64,000 nucleotides of DNA from an uncultured Flavobacteriaceae bacterium (GTDB taxonomy: Bacteria; Bacteroidota; Bacteroidia; Flavobacteriales; Flavobacteriaceae): contig CANNAC010000005.1 in the NCBI GenBank assembly GCA_947502495.1, positions 180,610 to 244,609 on the forward strand, given 5' to 3'. Shown in pieces: positions 1-8,838 of this stretch. The notes beneath the pieces are model-generated. The model did no database searches and was not told the origin of the DNA. It was given only the letters and a program-made list of their open reading frames with translations. Position 1 is the stretch's first letter, and every line of letters begins with the position of its first letter. The position numbers and the translations under genes are program-made.

Positions 1-235
1 TAAAGTCTTGCGTTTGTGCAATAGAATCAAATTCAAACTCTGTTGGTAATGCGCCGCCTTCTGGTAAATGTTGTGAGTATAAATGCCAATATGTATCTAT
101 TTCGGCTTGGTAAATAAGATTATATTCTGTTTCTGAAACTTTTTCTACTTCTGTCGACCATTTTACTGGTGTTAGTTGAGCAAAAGATTGGCTAAAGGAA
201 AAAAATGTAAGTAGTACGAGTAAAAAATGCTTCAT
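1..235 (-). CDS. DsbD-like protein, N-terminal fragment (runs off the window)
   Basis: Only the first 78 or so codons are present; the gene continues past base 1. A cleavable signal peptide (MKHFLLVLLTFF...SFAQ) leads into a segment (PVKWSTEVEK, YWHLYSQHLPEGGALPTEF) that resembles the periplasmic N-terminal domain of flavobacterial thiol:disulfide interchange proteins of the DsbD type, which pass electrons across the inner membrane to periplasmic partners. The membrane and thioredoxin domains that would confirm this lie outside the window. Its ATG overlaps the tilS stop codon in a TAATG junction, so the two are probably translationally coupled. Confidence 0.6.
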   Translation of the reverse strand, partial: MKHFLLVLLTFFSFSQSFAQLTPVKWSTEVEKVSETEYNLIYQAEIDTYWHLYSQHLPEGGALPTEFEFDSIAQTQDF

Positions 236-1554
236 TATTGTAATGTGATTTTTAATATGTTTTTTGTCTTTTCTGTGACTTTATATCGATTGTCTGCTCG
301 TTTATGGAGCACCCAAACAACATCTCCGTTAGCACACAAAACGAAAGCTTTTTCTTTTTCTACTAAAGAGTATTTTTCATCTTTAAAAAACTTACTCAGC
401 TTCTTTTTGCCTTGCATACCTAAAGGGTAAAAATAGTCGCCTTTTTCCCATTTTCTTACCGATAACGGAAACTTTAACAAATCTTTATCAACATAAATCG
501 TTGCAGCGTTTAATTCGTTAATTTCTTCTGCGCTTTCTAAAGACAAAACGCCTAAATCGGTTTTTATTTGTTTGTCGTTTTCTGAAATAAAAATAGATGT
601 TTCGCTATCGTTCGATATCACATTATTGATTTCGGTTAGCAATAAATATTCTCTGTCTTTTAATAATCTGTGTGTGTTAGAAAACACTTGTTTTCCAGAT
701 TGTGCATCTAATAAATGGTACACATCATTCCAAGCTGTAAATCCGAATTCCTTAAGCAATTCAAACAAATAAGCTTTGGTATTCGATAGTTTCTGAAGCT
801 TAGCAATATGGAATTTTATAATGTCATCTTCTACCGAAACCACCTTTTTCTGGATTCCCGTGATAGCATCTTCAATAATGCTTTTAGAATCTTGTAAATT
901 GTTTTGTGTGGTTTCAAAGTTTGGAAGTAATTCGGAGTTCATTTCCTTTAAAACGGGAATTACATCATGACGTAATTTGTTTCGTAAATACTTTGTGGAA
1001 GCGTTACTACTATCTTCTCGCCATTTATAATTATTGCTTTTCGCAAAGCTTTCTATTTCTTCTCTGGTACACTTTAATAATGGTCTTACTACGTTTTCAT
1101 TCACTTCCGGAATTCCTGTAAGCCCGTCTAATCCTGTTCCTCTAGTAAGGTTGATTAAAAAAGTTTCCAGGTTATCATCGGCATGATGCGCCGTTAAAAT
1201 ATAATCGAAATGTAGTTGCTCACATAATGCTTCAAACCAATCATAACGCAACTCTCGAGCTGCCATTTGCGTGGAAACTTTATGTGTTTCCGCAAAATTA
1301 TTTGTATCAAAACTTTGGGTAAAAACTTCTACTTCTAAATCTTTGGCTAATTGTAAAACAAAATCTTGATCGGCATCACTTTCGCTTCCTCGTAAATTAA
1401 AATTACAATGTGCTAATGCAAAATTCAGATTTGCACGATGGCATACATGCGTTAAAACCACAGAATCTAATCCTCCAGAAATAGCAATAAGTAGTTTGCT
1501 TTCTTCTAGGAAAGGAAGGTTTTGGGTGATATGTTTTTGGATTTTTTGAAACAA
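235..1554 (-). CDS. tilS: tRNA(Ile)-lysidine synthase TilS
   Basis: TilS uses ATP to attach lysine to C34 of tRNA-Ile(CAU), which changes the codon read from AUG to AUA; this is essential in most bacteria. The PP-loop ATP-pyrophosphatase motif SGGLDS lies near the N-terminus. The middle carries LTAHHADDNLET and NLTRGTGLDGLTGIP, and the C-terminal part matches the extended TilS type (SVRKWEKGDYFYPLGMQGKKKLSKFF). The reading frame is open to a TTG at 1575, but family members begin close to the FQKIQKHI segment, so I place the start at the TTG at 1554; no ATG is available at either place. It follows the hydrolase and pabB on the same strand, with a gap of about 160 bp before it. Confidence 0.93.
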   Translation of the reverse strand: MFQKIQKHITQNLPFLEESKLLIAISGGLDSVVLTHVCHRANLNFALAHCNFNLRGSESDADQDFVLQLAKDLEVEVFTQSFDTNNFAETHKVSTQMAARELRYDWFEALCEQLHFDYILTAHHADDNLETFLINLTRGTGLDGLTGIPEVNENVVRPLLKCTREEIESFAKSNNYKWREDSSNASTKYLRNKLRHDVIPVLKEMNSELLPNFETTQNNLQDSKSIIEDAITGIQKKVVSVEDDIIKFHIAKLQKLSNTKAYLFELLKEFGFTAWNDVYHLLDAQSGKQVFSNTHRLLKDREYLLLTEINNVISNDSETSIFISENDKQIKTDLGVLSLESAEEINELNAATIYVDKDLLKFPLSVRKWEKGDYFYPLGMQGKKKLSKFFKDEKYSLVEKEKAFVLCANGDVVWVLHKRADNRYKVTEKTKNILKITLQ

Positions 1555-1715
1555 GTTAAAAGGGATTAGGCACAAGGCATTAGTTAAGTAACTTTTTAAT
1601 TAAAACGTTAAGCATTTTCTTTATTTCCATGGAAAGCGATTTCATTTCTTTTAAAACGGCTGCATTCCACAAATTTAAACATTTAACTTTTGACTTCCGA
1701 AGTATTCTTTTTCTC

Positions 1716-2561
1716 TTATATTATTTCATTAATCAACTTAGCATCCAACCAACCAATTATAGTATCCATTAATTCTTCTTTACAAAAATCATAATGCAAT
1801 TCATGATAGCCATCTTCAAAAAGTTTTAGTTCTGCTTTCTTCGTATTTTCGGTAAAGGCTTTGGAAGCTTCCCAACTTGTAATTTTATCTCCTGTACCAT
1901 GGCAAACTAGCGTTGGAATATTTAATTTATCGGCATTCGCAATAGCATATTCCCCTGCGTCAAAAACAGGAAAGGAATACATTGGACTAATTTTATCGTG
2001 AATAAGAGGATCTTTTTGATAACGTGCTACTTCGGCTTTATCTCTAGAAATTCCGGAAGCATCTAACTCGCTTGGTAAGGTAATACCTGGTAAGATATGC
2101 AACATAAAGCGACCTAGAGCGACTTTCCATTTAGGCGGATTAAATGCTAAGCGCAACAACGGACTAGTAGCAACTACTCCTTTAATTTGGGATTGATATT
2201 TAAGTGCGTAATTAAGCACCACATTTCCGCCCATACTATGTCCATAAAGAAAAACAGGCAGGTTTGGGTTACGTTTTTTCGCTTCTATAGCTGCTTTATT
2301 TAAACAATCTAATAACATTTGGTAACTGGCTACATGTCCTCTTTTACCGACTGTTTTGCCATGTCCGATTTGATCATACGCCAAAACTGCGTAATTATTT
2401 GCGATTAATTTTGGAATAACAAAGGCTTTATAACGACCTAAATGTTCGCCCATGCCGTGCAATAAAACGACAGTTGCTTTTGGGTTTTCTGGTTGCCAAT
2501 ATTCCGCATGTAAAAGCTGTTTATCTATAGTTAACTGCAATGTATTATGTACCATATCCAT
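1716..2561 (-). CDS. alpha/beta hydrolase, monoacylglycerol-lipase type
   Basis: A 281-residue protein of the serine aminopeptidase S33 / Hydrolase_4 group. The oxyanion segment LLHGMGEHLGRY is at residues 33-44, the nucleophile elbow GHSMGG at 107-112 (Ser109), and the acid and histidine lie in CHGTGDKITS and DGYHELHYD near the end. The family hydrolyses monoacylglycerols or other small esters; the substrate here cannot be read from sequence. There is no signal peptide, so it is probably cytoplasmic. Its ATG overlaps the pabB stop (TAATG), indicating co-translation. The downstream run to tilS suggests a conserved housekeeping cluster rather than a dedicated pathway. Confidence 0.88.
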   Translation of the reverse strand: MDMVHNTLQLTIDKQLLHAEYWQPENPKATVVLLHGMGEHLGRYKAFVIPKLIANNYAVLAYDQIGHGKTVGKRGHVASYQMLLDCLNKAAIEAKKRNPNLPVFLYGHSMGGNVVLNYALKYQSQIKGVVATSPLLRLAFNPPKWKVALGRFMLHILPGITLPSELDASGISRDKAEVARYQKDPLIHDKISPMYSFPVFDAGEYAIANADKLNIPTLVCHGTGDKITSWEASKAFTENTKKAELKLFEDGYHELHYDFCKEELMDTIIGWLDAKLINEII

Positions 2562-3853
2562 TAATTTTCTAAAACTTCACGCATTGCTTTGGCCTTCACC
2601 AAGCATTCTTCATATTCTTTTAAAGGTACGCTTTTAGCTGTTATTGCTCCGCCAACAGAATACGAAACATATTTATTGGTTGCGTTGTATAAAATACTAC
2701 GAATAACCACATTAAAATCGAAATTCCCTTTTGGCGAAAAATAGCCAACAGCTCCAGAATACACACCACGTTTGGTTTCTTCTAAATCTTCAATAACATG
2801 CATTGCCGAAACTTTTGGCGCTCCTGTCATGCTTCCCATTGGGAAAGTGGTTTGGATAATATCTACTGGATGTGTCGTTTTTTTTACTTTGGAAACTACC
2901 GTAGAAATCATTTGATGTACTTGATCAAACGAATATATTTTACACAACTCTTTTACTTTAACGCTTCCTTTTTTTGCAGTTTTAGACAAATCATTCCGGA
3001 CTAAATCTACAATCATTATGTTTTCACTACGTTCTTTATCGTCATGCTTTAATTCGTATTTTAAAGCTTGATCTTCGTTAGGATTGGTACTGCGTTTTGC
3101 GGTTCCTTTTATAGGTTGAGAAATAACGGTGTTGCCTTTCTTTTTTATATAGCGTTCTGGGGAAGCAGACAAAATATACTTATCGCTCATTTTACAAAAA
3201 GTTGCAAAAGGCGCTTGTGAAATAGCATTGAGTTTGTTGTAGGTTTCTAGCGGATTAATTTCTGTTTCTTCGGCATAAAATTCCTGACAAAAATTAGCTT
3301 CGTAAATATCTCCACGATGGATATGCGCAAGCATTTTATCGAGCTTACGGAAATATTCGTCTTTGTGAATACGGAGTTTGATCTTTATATTCTTTGGCAG
3401 ATTGCCACGTCCTTCGTCCTCACAATGACAGATGCTTTTTAAATCTTCTTCCAATTCATCATCTACCGCATTTAGGTATTTAATCTTTACTGTTTTTCCT
3501 TTAATCAAAAATATTTTTTTGGGCTGAAAAAAACATAAATCCGGAAACTGTAAACCATCAAAATTTGCAGATTTCAATTCCTCTACATCATTTTTAAGAT
3601 CATAGGTTAGATAGCCAAAAATCCAATCGTTGGTGATGGATTGATATTCCTTCAGTTTTATAAAACCATCGGTATAATCGGTTTGAATACTTGTAAAAGC
3701 ATCTACCGCCAAAACCGCATCGTAGCTTGCGTATTTCGATTTATGGTTATTTGAATCTAACCAAACGACATCATCAAATTGCTGGCTCCAAATCAATAAC
3801 TGATTTTTAAAAGCATTAATAGACTTTGGTTTATGTGTAGTTGTTGTTCTCAA
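2561..3853 (-). CDS. pabB: aminodeoxychorismate synthase component I (anthranilate synthase I family)
   Basis: Chorismate-utilising enzyme of about 430 residues making 4-amino-4-deoxychorismate, the folate precursor. The PIKGT motif (residues 247-251) carries the lysine (Lys249) that separates PabB from TrpE, which has PIAGT. Other core motifs are GDIYEANFCQEF, ILSASPERY, DLVRNDLS, FPMGSMTGAPK and YSGAVGYFSP, with GGAITAKS and EYEECLVKA at the end. The start codon appears to be TTG at 3853; no ATG lies between it and the conserved N-terminal residues. No glutamine amidotransferase (pabA) is adjacent. A short stretch near residues 141-153 is encoded by an inserted palindromic intergenic-type repeat (see 3398-3432). 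Confidence 0.9.
   Translation of the reverse strand: MRTTTTHKPKSINAFKNQLLIWSQQFDDVVWLDSNNHKSKYASYDAVLAVDAFTSIQTDYTDGFIKLKEYQSITNDWIFGYLTYDLKNDVEELKSANFDGLQFPDLCFFQPKKIFLIKGKTVKIKYLNAVDDELEEDLKSICHCEDEGRGNLPKNIKIKLRIHKDEYFRKLDKMLAHIHRGDIYEANFCQEFYAEETEINPLETYNKLNAISQAPFATFCKMSDKYILSASPERYIKKKGNTVISQPIKGTAKRSTNPNEDQALKYELKHDDKERSENIMIVDLVRNDLSKTAKKGSVKVKELCKIYSFDQVHQMISTVVSKVKKTTHPVDIIQTTFPMGSMTGAPKVSAMHVIEDLEETKRGVYSGAVGYFSPKGNFDFNVVIRSILYNATNKYVSYSVGGAITAKSVPLKEYEECLVKAKAMREVLEN
3398..3432 (-). repeat. REP-like palindromic element inside pabB
   Basis: Read on the coding strand, this stretch has the GTCATTG...GAGGACGAAGGA...GGCAATCTG pattern of short dispersed repeats that normally sit between genes. 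Here it lies in frame in the linker between the N-terminal region and the chorismate-binding core of PabB and encodes a Cys/Asp/Glu/Gly-rich peptide (CHCEDEGRGNLPK) unlike its neighbours. The assignment rests on recognising the pattern; no other copy was seen in this window. Confidence 0.6.
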
Positions 3854-3933
3854 TAAAAAAATATTACGCGTAAAGTTAATCAGAATAGTTAAAAAATAAT
3901 ATCTTTTCGGGATTAGATTAAATCCTTTTTTAA

Positions 3934-4824
3934 ATGTATCAGATATCCAATGGCTTACTAAAAATTGCGATCCGAAAAATTGGCGCAGAACTTTGTGAAA
4001 TTTCTTCCGTAAAAAACAACAACCAATTTATGTGGCATGCAGATCCTACTATTTGGGGAAGCTTCGCTCCTAACCTTTTTCCTGTAATTGGCGGTTTAAA
4101 AGACAATGCATTTGTATTTGACCATAAAACCTATACCATGCCAAAACATGGTTTTATTAGACATAATACCGCTATAGAATGTATTAAAGAAACGGGAAAC
4201 AGTCTCACTTTTCAGCTTACATACAATACGGAGTTACTAAAAATGTATCCGTTTAAATTCAGCTATGCGATCACTTATACTTTAGAAAACAACGTATTAA
4301 CCGTTAGTCATGAAATTATAAATCTAGATGACAAGGCTATGTATTTCTCTCTTGGCGGGCATCCAGCTTTTAAGTGTCCTCTATATTCTATTGAAAAATA
4401 CACCGATTATAGTTTGGTCTTTGAACACAACGAAACTGCAGAAACCTACTTACTAAACACTCAAAATGGGTTACTTACAGATACTACAAAACCAGTCTTT
4501 AACCATACCAATGCGATACCATTAGATTATACTCTATTTAACAAAGACGCGCTTATTTTTAAAGATTTAAAGTCTAGAAAAGTAACGCTACACAGCAAAA
4601 CAAAAGGAGCTATTTTAACTGTTACACACGCAGATTTTCCGCATTTAGGTCTTTGGGCAAAACCAAACGCCGACTATGTTTGCATAGAACCGTGGATAGG
4701 TTATGCCGATTTAGAATCCACAAACCAAGATATAACGGCTAAAGCAGGCATTATAAAGCTAGATGCCAACCGTAATTTTAAAGCGAAATACGCCATAGAA
4801 ATACATAAAGCGCATTTAGTGTAA
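3934..4824 (+). CDS. aldose 1-epimerase family protein (LacX-like)
   Basis: A 296-residue galactose-mutarotase-fold protein. Family markers include LFPVIGGLKDNAF and MPKHGFIRH near the N-terminus, the HEIINLDDKAMYFSLGGHPAF block that carries a catalytic-type histidine, and IEPWIGYADLES near the C-terminus. The family interconverts alpha and beta anomers of hexoses or sugar phosphates; the LacX-like branch has no firmly fixed substrate. There is no signal peptide, so it is cytoplasmic. It is transcribed divergently from pabB and is followed after 40 bp by the helicase gene, with no obvious functional link. Confidence 0.87.
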   Translation: MYQISNGLLKIAIRKIGAELCEISSVKNNNQFMWHADPTIWGSFAPNLFPVIGGLKDNAFVFDHKTYTMPKHGFIRHNTAIECIKETGNSLTFQLTYNTELLKMYPFKFSYAITYTLENNVLTVSHEIINLDDKAMYFSLGGHPAFKCPLYSIEKYTDYSLVFEHNETAETYLLNTQNGLLTDTTKPVFNHTNAIPLDYTLFNKDALIFKDLKSRKVTLHSKTKGAILTVTHADFPHLGLWAKPNADYVCIEPWIGYADLESTNQDITAKAGIIKLDANRNFKAKYAIEIHKAHLV

Positions 4825-4864
4825 TAAATATATAAGTAGTAGCTTTGCAACTTATAAGAAAACG

Positions 4865-6229
4865 ATGAGTACTTTTAGAGATTTAAACTTAAACACACCT
4901 TTATACAACGCTTTAGACGATTTAGGTTTTACAACACCAACGCCTATTCAGGCAGAAGCATTTAATGTTGTTTCCAGCGGAAAAGATATGGTTGGTATTG
5001 CACAAACAGGAACAGGTAAAACTTTTGCTTACATGTTACCTATTTTAAAAAACCTTTCCTATTCGAAACAAGAAAACCCTAGAGTATTAGTTTTAGTACC
5101 AACTAGAGAATTGGTTGTACAAGTGGTGGATGAAATTGAAAAGCTTTCCAAATACATAAATAATCGTGTATTAGGTGTTTATGGTGGAACCAATATTAAT
5201 ACGCAAAAGCAAGCGATTGCAGATGGTATTGATATTCTAGTAGCGACTCCTGGTAGAATGTACGATTTAGCTTTATCTAGAGTTTTACAGTTAAAATCGA
5301 TACAAAAATTAGTAATTGATGAAGTCGATGTGATGCTAGATCTTGGGTTTAGACATCAGCTTATAAATATTTTTGATATTCTTCCTGAAAAAAGGCAGAA
5401 CATCATGTTTTCTGCAACTATGACAGAAGATGTAAGTGAACTTATTAACGATTTCTTTATTAAACCAGAACGTGTTTCTATTGCCGTTTCTGGTACACCG
5501 TTAGATAATATTTCACAATCAAAATACACGACACCAAACTTTCATACCAAACTGAATTTATTAAAACATTTGCTTCAAGATACCGAAGCATTTAATAAAG
5601 TTTTAATTTTTGTTGCCTATAAAAAAATGGCAGACCGTTTGTTTGAAGCTCTAGACGAAGAGTTTCATGAAGAACTTTGTGTGATTCACTCTAACAAAAC
5701 ACAAAACTACAGATTGCGTAGTATCGAGCAATTTAGAGAAGGTTTTAATCGAATTTTAGTAGCTACAGATGTAATGGCTCGTGGATTAGATATTGATAAT
5801 GTAAGTCATGTTATCAATTTTGATACTCCAGATTTCCCTGAGAATTACATGCACAGAATTGGTAGAACTGGTCGTGCAGAACGTGAAGGTCAATCTATTA
5901 TTTTTTCTACAGAAAAAGAGCAAGAATACATCGAGAATATCGAAGAATTAATGCAAATGGAAATTCCTTTTGTTGCTTTTCCTGACGAAGTGCAAATTTC
6001 GGATGAATTAATAGAAGAAGAAAGACCACAAATTAAAGAGCATAACAATCCGCATAAACGCTTAAAAGACGAAGATGCTCCCGGACCAGCTTTCCACGAA
6101 AAATCGGAAAAGAATTCGAAAGAAAACTTAGGAGGTTCGTATAAATTCAAAATTGCTGCAAAATACAAAAAGCCTAAAACGCGTGGGGATAAGAATTATG
6201 CGAAACACAACAAGAACAAGAAGCGATAG
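4865..6229 (+). CDS. DEAD-box ATP-dependent RNA helicase
   Basis: A 454-residue superfamily 2 helicase with the motif series in order: Q motif (GFTTPTPIQ), Walker A AQTGTGKT, PTRELV, TPGRM, motif II written DEVD instead of DEAD, SAT, then in the second RecA domain FVAYKKM, VATDVMARGLDI and HRIGRTGRAER. The tail from about residue 390 is charged and ends in a lysine-rich stretch (YAKHNKNKKR), typical of RNA-binding tails in RhlE/CshA-like helicases. Likely role: unwinding RNA duplexes during ribosome assembly or mRNA decay, particularly in the cold. The DEVD variant keeps both acidic residues needed for Mg-ATP and should be active. Confidence 0.93.
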   Translation: MSTFRDLNLNTPLYNALDDLGFTTPTPIQAEAFNVVSSGKDMVGIAQTGTGKTFAYMLPILKNLSYSKQENPRVLVLVPTRELVVQVVDEIEKLSKYINNRVLGVYGGTNINTQKQAIADGIDILVATPGRMYDLALSRVLQLKSIQKLVIDEVDVMLDLGFRHQLINIFDILPEKRQNIMFSATMTEDVSELINDFFIKPERVSIAVSGTPLDNISQSKYTTPNFHTKLNLLKHLLQDTEAFNKVLIFVAYKKMADRLFEALDEEFHEELCVIHSNKTQNYRLRSIEQFREGFNRILVATDVMARGLDIDNVSHVINFDTPDFPENYMHRIGRTGRAEREGQSIIFSTEKEQEYIENIEELMQMEIPFVAFPDEVQISDELIEEERPQIKEHNNPHKRLKDEDAPGPAFHEKSEKNSKENLGGSYKFKIAAKYKKPKTRGDKNYAKHNKNKKR

Positions 6230-6452
6230 CGCTTAGTGTTTTGTGGTAGTGTTCAGTTCGCAGTTGGTTTTGCTTCCATTGCTGATTTATTTTAATTAGA
6301 GGAATTGTAATCCAATAATACGTTGTGTTTTTATTAGGCAGTTTGTGGATTATAGCATCCATCATTTGTCTTCGGTCTTCGGTCATGGTTTTTTTTTAAT
6401 AAAATATTATCTTTCCATTCTCGTTACACTTAAAACTAACTAAAGGTATTTT

Positions 6453-7043
6453 ATGTCTACTGCTATTTTTAATTTATTTCCTAACCTAGAACCTTTTCAT
6501 CATGACACCCATTATGAAAATTTGTTCTTAAATCAGCATTGGGTTTTAGTAAATGGCATTACAAATAAAAAGGCGGTTTATATTTTTAAGGATGAAAACA
6601 CGCTTCATATCACACAAAACGAAACTACTACAGAAACTTCTTGGTGTATTGAAGTTAAAAACACTTTTTCTATTGTAACGGAAGACGGAAAAACAACCGT
6701 AAAAGCATATTTTAAAGACGAAGATATTTTAGTTTTAAACCGAACACAAACCGATGATTGCGCTGTTTTTATTAACGAAGGAAGCGCTTCGGAAACCTTA
6801 AATACTTTGGAAGACGTACAGCAATTTCTTCATAATAAATACAAGGAAAAAGCAGCAAGTTTAATATCGGATCACGAGTTTTACTATATTGAAAAAGCCG
6901 AAGAATTTGGTCCTTTTACTGTGGCACAACTTTCTGAAAAAGTAGCAAATAAAAAAATAAACATCTACTGTTTTGTCAGAGATGTTAATGAACACAATTA
7001 CAACAAACGCCTTCGTATCAAAGATTTAATTCGGGAATTATAG
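6453..7043 (+). CDS. hypothetical protein with C-terminal GYF-2-like domain
   Basis: A 196-residue soluble protein with no signal peptide or membrane segment. The first two thirds are unrecognised and rich in beta-prone, threonine-containing segments. The last 60 residues (FYYIEKAEEFGPFTVAQLSEKV...KINIYCFVRD) match the GYF_2 pattern, an aromatic start followed by GPFT and a helical xxQL segment. Such domains occur in many Bacteroidota proteins as putative peptide-binding modules. Its stop overlaps the end of the convergent esterase gene by 6 bp. The function is unknown. Confidence 0.7.
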   Translation: MSTAIFNLFPNLEPFHHDTHYENLFLNQHWVLVNGITNKKAVYIFKDENTLHITQNETTTETSWCIEVKNTFSIVTEDGKTTVKAYFKDEDILVLNRTQTDDCAVFINEGSASETLNTLEDVQQFLHNKYKEKAASLISDHEFYYIEKAEEFGPFTVAQLSEKVANKKINIYCFVRDVNEHNYNKRLRIKDLIREL

Positions 7044-8276
7044 TTTTTTTGCTTTAAGCGTTTCTATTCGCTTTTTATGATAATCACTTCCGCTAATTTC
7101 AAAAGCTTTGCGCCCTAATTTTATAGCATTATCATAGTCCTCTTGGGATTCATAATATTCGGAAAAGGAATCATAGGCATTCGCACTTTCCGGATAGTAA
7201 GCAATTGCCAATTCAAAGTACATCTTTGCTTTTTCGGGTTGATTCATTTCCATATTCATATAGCCAGACATATTTAAAAGATCTTCGGGATATGGCGCTT
7301 CCAAATAGCCAAAATGTGCTTTCAGCTTATTTTCTCTATATTTTATAATACGGAATAGCGTTTCCTTGGAAGTATCAAAGGCGTTGATTTGATCTGTGTT
7401 TTCCATCTGAAACCATTCAAAAACAGCTAATAAACCATCCCTTATAGAAGGTAAAGGTATGGTTCCATGTAAGTCCTTAGGATAAAATTGCCAGGTATAA
7501 TCCAATCCGTTTTCTTTATTTTTCTTAATCCAATTAGAGAATGAAATATTCGCCCGAGGAAAAGCGGTAAAATCGCTTGTGTCTTGCATTACATTATCGA
7601 TCGTGATTTCTGAATTTTGCATGTGTAATTGTCCGCTTAAAGAAATATACAACGCTTTATTTTTCAAACTATTCGTTGCAAAAAAGTCTTCGGCTTGTTT
7701 CAAAATTAGTTCATTATCCCAATCTAAACTGGGATCCACACTCACATAATTCGCAAATAATTCTGGTGTATGCATTAGTGAATAGATGGCAAATAAACCG
7801 CCATACGAATGACCGATTAACGTTCTATAGTTCGTCACTGGATATTTGCTTTCTACATACGGAATAAGTTCTTCGCTTATAAATTGCAAGAAATTATCTG
7901 CTTCGCCATTTTCGTCATTAAAAGGCATTCCATATTTAGTACTAATTTTTGAAGGTGTTAAATCTCGAGTTCTATTTTCGGCATTAGAAATACCTACCAG
8001 CACCATTTCTGGCATAAAACCACCACTATAATATTCTAGAACATTACGTACTGTTGGTAGAAATACTTCGCCATCGATAATATAAGCTACGGGATATTTT
8101 TGATTAGCATTCACCACGTAGCTTTCTGGTAATTGCACATAAATAGATCGCGTTTCCTTCAGTGTATTAGAGTATATACTGTCTATTGTGCTTTCTTGAA
8201 ATATAAATCGGCTTTCTTGCGCACGCACTGCATGTTGGCACAGAATAAAGAAAAGAATATATAAAGCTATTCGCAT
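7038..8276 (-). CDS. secreted esterase-D-type alpha/beta hydrolase with C-terminal TPR-like repeat
   Basis: The chosen ATG at 8276 starts directly with a signal peptide (MRIALYILFFILCQHAVRAQ); the frame extends 16 codons further upstream from a GTG, but that part is not needed. The mature protein has the putative esterase / Fes fold: YIDGEVFLPTVRN, MVLVGISNAENRTRDL, the nucleophile elbow GHSYGG and DLHGTIPLPSIRDG carrying the histidine. Relatives cleave ferric-enterobactin-type or S-formylglutathione-type esters. After about residue 310 there are helical TPR-like units (YFELAIAYYPESANAYDSFSEYYES). It acts in the periplasm or at the outer membrane. It lies just downstream of the ExbB-like gene on the same strand. 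Confidence 0.85.
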   Translation of the reverse strand: MRIALYILFFILCQHAVRAQESRFIFQESTIDSIYSNTLKETRSIYVQLPESYVVNANQKYPVAYIIDGEVFLPTVRNVLEYYSGGFMPEMVLVGISNAENRTRDLTPSKISTKYGMPFNDENGEADNFLQFISEELIPYVESKYPVTNYRTLIGHSYGGLFAIYSLMHTPELFANYVSVDPSLDWDNELILKQAEDFFATNSLKNKALYISLSGQLHMQNSEITIDNVMQDTSDFTAFPRANISFSNWIKKNKENGLDYTWQFYPKDLHGTIPLPSIRDGLLAVFEWFQMENTDQINAFDTSKETLFRIIKYRENKLKAHFGYLEAPYPEDLLNMSGYMNMEMNQPEKAKMYFELAIAYYPESANAYDSFSEYYESQEDYDNAIKLGRKAFEISGSDYHKKRIETLKAKKL

Positions 8277-8332
8277 TTTGATGGATGTTTTGATGAATGT
8301 TTTGATATAAATACTAATTTTCACATCTAAGA

Positions 8333-8713
8333 TTATTCTTTTTGCAATACTCTTAAAAGAAGAATTCCAATTCTAGCAATAATAAAAGTTAGTAACCCAA
8401 ATAGCGCTGTTAATAAAGACACTTTTAGTCCTCCAGCAAAAACCGCTGGATCTGCATTTCCCATTGCTTCTAAAGAATCGAATGCCGAAATTAATCCGAA
8501 AACAGAAGCAAAAAAGCCAATAACCAACCCGAGAAGGCTACTATCTGTTGCTAGTTTTAGCATCTTTTTGGAAACCGCATTATTCTTCTTTAGATCCATA
8601 AATCCTTTAATTAAAAAGAAAATAGAAAGTAATAAACAGATTAGTATTAAGGTCATCATAAAGAATCCTCCTTCTTCAAAACGATCTGCAATTTGAATGG
8701 TTAAAAATTTCAT
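8333..8713 (-). CDS. MotA/TolQ/ExbB proton channel family protein
   Basis: A small 126-residue inner-membrane protein with three hydrophobic segments (about residues 17-36, 59-81 and 92-122). The last two carry the family core: GLLGLVIGF-like spacing, VFGLISAFDSLE, and a GLKVSLLTALFGLLTFIIARI helix that lines the ion channel in ExbB/TolQ. Family members use the proton gradient to energise outer-membrane transport or gliding and envelope processes. No ExbD/TolR partner lies next to it, so it is an orphan copy or acts with a distant partner. An esterase gene follows at once on the same strand. Confidence 0.82.
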   Translation of the reverse strand: MKFLTIQIADRFEEGGFFMMTLILICLLLSIFFLIKGFMDLKKNNAVSKKMLKLATDSSLLGLVIGFFASVFGLISAFDSLEAMGNADPAVFAGGLKVSLLTALFGLLTFIIARIGILLLRVLQKE

Positions 8714-8795
8714 AAGTATTAGTTTTATTCGTTAGATATATAACAAACATAAATTAGTTTGTCGATTTAAAAATTAAAATGCGATAGATAACCAA

Positions 8796-8823
8796 TTTAG
8801 CTCCGTAAACAACCGAAGCTAAA
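8796..8823 (-). terminator. hairpin terminator-like structure
   Basis: Ten-base-pair stem (TTTAGCTTCG with CGGAGCTAAA on the minus strand, one G-T pair) and an 8-base loop, placed just after the serine hydrolase stop. The run of T after it is weak. Confidence 0.5.
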
Positions 8824-8838
8824 ATAGCTAATTCTTCT

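Noticed and set aside
1578..1690. Minus-strand helical reading frame before tilS (WNAAVLKEMKSLSMEIKK)
   Set aside because: No start codon and very short; could be the tail of a lost four-helix-bundle gene but cannot be supported.
5320..5340. DEVD in place of DEAD as a loss of helicase function
   Set aside because: Both acidic residues of motif II are kept, and all other motifs are intact.
6174..6386. 70-codon minus-strand frame overlapping the helicase end
   Set aside because: Low-complexity composition, overlaps a well-supported gene, and has no recognisable domain; probably chance.
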